A stretch of DNA of 7,406 bases from Gammaproteobacteria bacterium RIFCSPHIGHO2_02_FULL_42_13 (GTDB lineage: Bacteria > Pseudomonadota > Gammaproteobacteria > UBA12402), in the NCBI GenBank assembly GCA_001801405.1, contig MGXQ01000062.1, positions 1 through 7,406 on the forward strand, in the 5' to 3' direction. The position numbers were made by a program, and so were the translations under genes. Positions 5,637 to 7,406 of the stretch are shown in pieces; positions within the stretch are counted from its first letter, which is position 1, and the number at the start of each line of letters is the position of its first letter. The notes beneath the pieces are model-generated. The model made no database searches and was not told the origin of the DNA. It worked only from the letters and a program-made list of their open reading frames with translations.

Positions 5637-6500
5637 ATGCCATATCCTGAGTTATATTATGAACAAATTGCGGGTTTGCCTAAGGATGTTCTTACTGAAT
5701 TTGACACAGTTGGCTTTTTTACGGTCGTTAGCGAATATTATATTCTCCTAGGGTATGATGACAGAGAGGGTTTGTTACCGAAAGAACAGTTGCCAAAACG
5801 TACAAACGCCGGTTGGAAGTTTCACGTATCTGTAGATGATATGGTAGAGGGCAACCTGGCTAAGGCATGGAACATAATTGTTGATGTTTTGATTGATAAT
5901 AAAATTTATCAATCGAAGGTATTGCGTCGAAATATACATTTGTCTGATGGGGATCTCAAAGAATCAGACAAGGATTTGCGGTTTGCCGAAAGGGGTAAAC
6001 AAATTGTTATTTATGCATATGATGATGAGCTTAAAAAACCATGGGATGAAATTTTACAAAAAATCGCCCAAGGCTTGGTTGATGCCGATATTCAACCGAG
6101 TTACCCTCCACCATATGATAGACCAGTATCTGGAAGTTACTACATTAGTTATCGTAACGATGCCAATGGGGCGGGGGCCAAGTATCCGGAACATCGTACA
6201 GAACTGGCGCGAAGGGAAATGAAAAATGGTGGATATAACCCACATGGGCACAAAGACGTTTTTGAAAAACTCCATGTTGCACTAGATTTGCACGGCAAAA
6301 AAATCCATATACCATCATGGGTAAAAATATCTGATCATGTTTATGAGAGGCATGCCTATAAAGAAACAAACGCGATTCTTGTTCTAATGGGGCTAGGAGA
6401 ATGGAGCGCTTACAAGAAAGCTAGTGATGGCATTGAAGATAGATTGATAGCTGTTAGCGAAGCTGCATCTCATTTAGTCGCCGGAGCTGGACCAGCATAA
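5637..6500 (+). CDS. SpvC/OspF/HopAI1-like phosphothreonine lyase
   Basis: Members of this family remove phosphate from phosphothreonine in the activation loop of host MAP kinases by beta-elimination, which is irreversible. Signature blocks appear in family order in this 287-aa protein: GWKFHVSVDD (K61 and H63; KFHISV in SpvC, with the acid His106), YQSKVLRR (K94, placed like the base Lys136 of SpvC, 31 residues after the His versus 30), ERGKQIVIYAY (Y126, equivalent to Tyr158, with R115/R119 nearby), and GSYYISYRND (R173, equivalent to Arg213 in YLSYRNE). Residues 183-287 extend beyond the SpvC core and include HGHKDVFEKLHVALDLHG. No signal peptide or membrane segment is seen, so delivery by a secretion system is inferred. 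An in-frame TAG at 5616-5618 leaves ATG 5637 as the start; AGAGAGG at 5627-5633 is the ribosome binding site. Homology is judged from remembered motifs, not an alignment. Confidence 0.7.
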   Translation: MPYPELYYEQIAGLPKDVLTEFDTVGFFTVVSEYYILLGYDDREGLLPKEQLPKRTNAGWKFHVSVDDMVEGNLAKAWNIIVDVLIDNKIYQSKVLRRNIHLSDGDLKESDKDLRFAERGKQIVIYAYDDELKKPWDEILQKIAQGLVDADIQPSYPPPYDRPVSGSYYISYRNDANGAGAKYPEHRTELARREMKNGGYNPHGHKDVFEKLHVALDLHGKKIHIPSWVKISDHVYERHAYKETNAILVLMGLGEWSAYKKASDGIEDRLIAVSEAASHLVAGAGPA

Positions 6501-6522
6501 GTAACGATTCGCGCGCATAGAC

Positions 6523-6568
6523 GGAGGTACATAATATGTGTTGGATAGTGTACAATATATACTCATGA
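6523..6568 (+). promoter_or_regulatory. Leader of the 184-aa gene: possible promoter and a tiny ORF with strong SD
   Basis: GGAGG (6523-6527) lies 8 nt before an ATG at 6536 that encodes only ten residues (MCWIVYNIYS) and stops at 6568. TACAAT (6551-6556) is also a 5/6 match to a -10 element 37 nt before the next gene, with a poor -35 (TACATA, 6528-6533). The two readings compete: the tiny ORF is translated only if transcripts come from upstream, while the promoter would start downstream of it. Neither is proven. Confidence 0.25.
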
Positions 6569-6587
6569 AAAGAACTAAGGGGGCTAT

Positions 6588-7142
6588 ATGAAAAAGGTCT
6601 ACAATATTGCAAGTAAGGTTTTTTCTGGGAAAATAAATTATCAAGCGCAAACGCTTATGTTATCTGTTGGAGAGGCGGATAAGCCATTTACTATCGAGGT
6701 AGAAACATTGGATACAGCGACCCGAGATAAATTACAAATAAGAATATACAATTATCAGCAGATGATGCGTGCAGCGGATGGTTTAGACATGGAGTTTGAA
6801 GTAAGTAGCACAACGAATCCACATAGCGTGTGCTTATCTGGTAGTGCGCAGCCTATCCTACAAACCTTAGTTGGTATTATGTTGCTTGACCAAGCTTTTG
6901 TAAACCAACTTAGTGCTGAGATTTCTTCTCTACGATCCACCTCACCTGTACAACCTTCCGGTATGCGAAGAGATTTTTTTGCTTCTGCAGCCTCCTCCGG
7001 CCCAGGTGTTCGCTTGACTCCGGAGACTGCCGCCGCCCAGTGCTTAGAGATTTTAAGTAGGTTATCTCAAGAACAGCGTCCCGCTGCTCTTGGCATAATA
7101 ACAGCAGAAATACCCCAATTAAAAACCGTACTTGGGGTTTGA
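6588..7142 (+). CDS. Protein of unknown function, 184 aa, next to the lyase gene
   Basis: I do not recognise this protein. It opens MKKVYNIASKVFSGKINYQ with strand-like segments to about residue 70, has a hydrophobic helix-like stretch (about 89-101, PILQTLVGIMLLD), a Ser/Pro/Ala-rich linker (about 114-141), and a C-terminal helical segment (about 143-180) containing CLEILSRLSQEQRPAALGI. There is no signal peptide and no motif I can name. The start is firm: an in-frame TAA at 6576-6578 precedes ATG 6588, and AAGGGGG (6577-6583) is a good ribosome binding site. It lies 87 nt after the lyase gene on the same strand and is followed by a strong hairpin terminator, so the two genes may be co-transcribed. 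A partner, chaperone or second effector role would be speculation. Confidence 0.75.
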   Translation: MKKVYNIASKVFSGKINYQAQTLMLSVGEADKPFTIEVETLDTATRDKLQIRIYNYQQMMRAADGLDMEFEVSSTTNPHSVCLSGSAQPILQTLVGIMLLDQAFVNQLSAEISSLRSTSPVQPSGMRRDFFASAASSGPGVRLTPETAAAQCLEILSRLSQEQRPAALGIITAEIPQLKTVLGV

Positions 7143-7185
7143 CAATCATCCGTACAGAAACATACGCTAAGGGTCGGGTAAGGTA

Positions 7186-7225
7186 AATAAAAATCCCCGC
7201 TGCAAGCAGACGGGGTATTTTTATT
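7186..7225. terminator. Bidirectional rho-independent terminator between convergent genes
   Basis: CCCCGCTGC (7195-7203) pairs with GCAG-A-CGGGG (7206-7215) around an AA loop with one bulged A. The hairpin is flanked by AATAAAAAT (7186-7194) and its exact complement ATTTTTATT (7217-7225), so a U-tract follows the stem in either direction. It lies 44 nt after the 184-aa gene and would also serve the minus-strand gene ending at 7291. It is at the same time hairpin 1 of repeat copy B and an inverted relative of the hairpin at 3477-3495. Confidence 0.8.
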
Positions 7226-7294
7226 ATTGATCGCCTGCGCGAAGTAAATTCGCGCAAACGGCGACTAAAGGGGAGATTCGCCTCTCCCCTTTAG
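7195..7294. repeat. Three-hairpin dispersed repeat element, copy B
   Basis: The order of hairpins matches copy A at 247-344. Hairpin 1 is at 7195-7215. Hairpin 2 (7233-7262) has GCC, an inner TGCGCGAA/TTCGCGCA stem (7236-7243 with 7249-7256) and closing GGC. Hairpin 3 is a perfect 12-bp stem, CTAAAGGGGAGA with TCTCCCCTTTAG (7265-7276 with 7283-7294), and a 6-nt loop. Shared sequence includes CGCCTGCGCG and the AACGGC that ends hairpin 2. In hairpin 2, GGG/CCC of copy A is replaced by AA/TT here, a paired change. The stop codon of the minus-strand gene from the right edge lies inside hairpin 3. Confidence 0.7.
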
Positions 7295-7406
7295 AAACCC
7301 CATGCGTAAGGTACTGTAAGCGACGTATAAACAGCATGGTTGTAATTTAGTAATTGATCATAAAACAATTTTTCAGTCGACCAGCAATTTGAGACACAAT
7401 CGTTGA
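7291..7406 (-). CDS. C-terminal fragment of an unidentified protein, possibly an outer-membrane beta-barrel (partial)
   Basis: One minus-strand frame is open from the right edge for 37 codons and ends with TAA at 7293-7291; the other two minus frames stop within about 20 codons. The translated tail ends TSLTVPYAWGF. A terminal Phe with alternating hydrophobic or aromatic residues (F, W, Y, V and L at 0, -2, -4, -6 and -8) is the pattern of the C-terminal strand recognised by the BAM machinery in outer-membrane proteins. That is suggestive only, because the fragment is short and could be chance. If real, it converges on the 184-aa gene and shares the terminator between them. Confidence 0.35.
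   Translation of the reverse strand, partial: NDCVSNCWSTEKLFYDQLLNYNHAVYTSLTVPYAWGF

Noticed and set aside
5551..5751. 66-codon plus-strand ORF overlapping the start of the lyase gene
   Set aside because: Most of it lies in another frame of the lyase gene, which has the conserved motifs; its start lacks a good Shine-Dalgarno sequence.

Overview
The window looks like a piece of a gammaproteobacterial chromosome, most plausibly from an intracellular lineage such as the Legionellales (Legionella/Coxiella/Aquicella/Berkiella-like). This is inferred, not proven. AccB and AccC are of the gammaproteobacterial type and AccC is collinear with the E. coli enzyme. The genes around them look like host-directed or accessory functions: a Hanks-type kinase with a very long orphan C-terminal region, and a homologue of the SpvC/OspF/HopAI1 phosphothreonine lyases. 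The kinase is preceded by a tandem 11-bp-period repeat close to the PmrA box that controls Dot/Icm effector genes in Legionella and Coxiella.

Layout. 1-141 (minus): the N-terminal 47 codons of a gene running off the left edge, possibly an AAA-type ATPase. 142-760: a gene-free divergent intergenic region packed with structure. It holds a minus-strand promoter with four AACGTT boxes in a near-perfect inverted repeat, a three-hairpin repeat element, a BIME-like pair of inverted REP units with GTAG heads, several palindromes and the PmrA-like box. 761-3421 (plus): the 886-aa kinase, followed by a bulged hairpin terminator. 3619-5469 (plus): accB and accC, encoding the biotin carrier and biotin carboxylase of acetyl-CoA carboxylase; they are the only clear core genes here. 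5470-5636: a short region with a long hairpin and a weak promoter. 5637-6500 (plus): the phosphothreonine-lyase-like protein. 6588-7142 (plus): an unrecognised 184-aa protein. 7143-7290: a bidirectional terminator-like hairpin and a second copy of the three-hairpin element. 7291-7406 (minus): the C-terminal 37 codons of a gene entering from the right edge and ending in Phe.

How it fits together. accB-accC form the usual two-gene unit for the first step of fatty acid synthesis, but neither aroQ upstream nor prmA downstream, common neighbours in related bacteria, is present. The flanking genes are richer in A/T-ending codons and are surrounded by repeats, so the accBC pair appears to sit between accessory insertions. 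A Ser/Thr kinase and a phosphothreonine lyase within 6 kb carry opposite, or sequential, chemistries on phosphorylated Ser/Thr. The simplest reading is two separate effectors acting on host signalling. The two dispersed repeat families tie both accessory flanks together.
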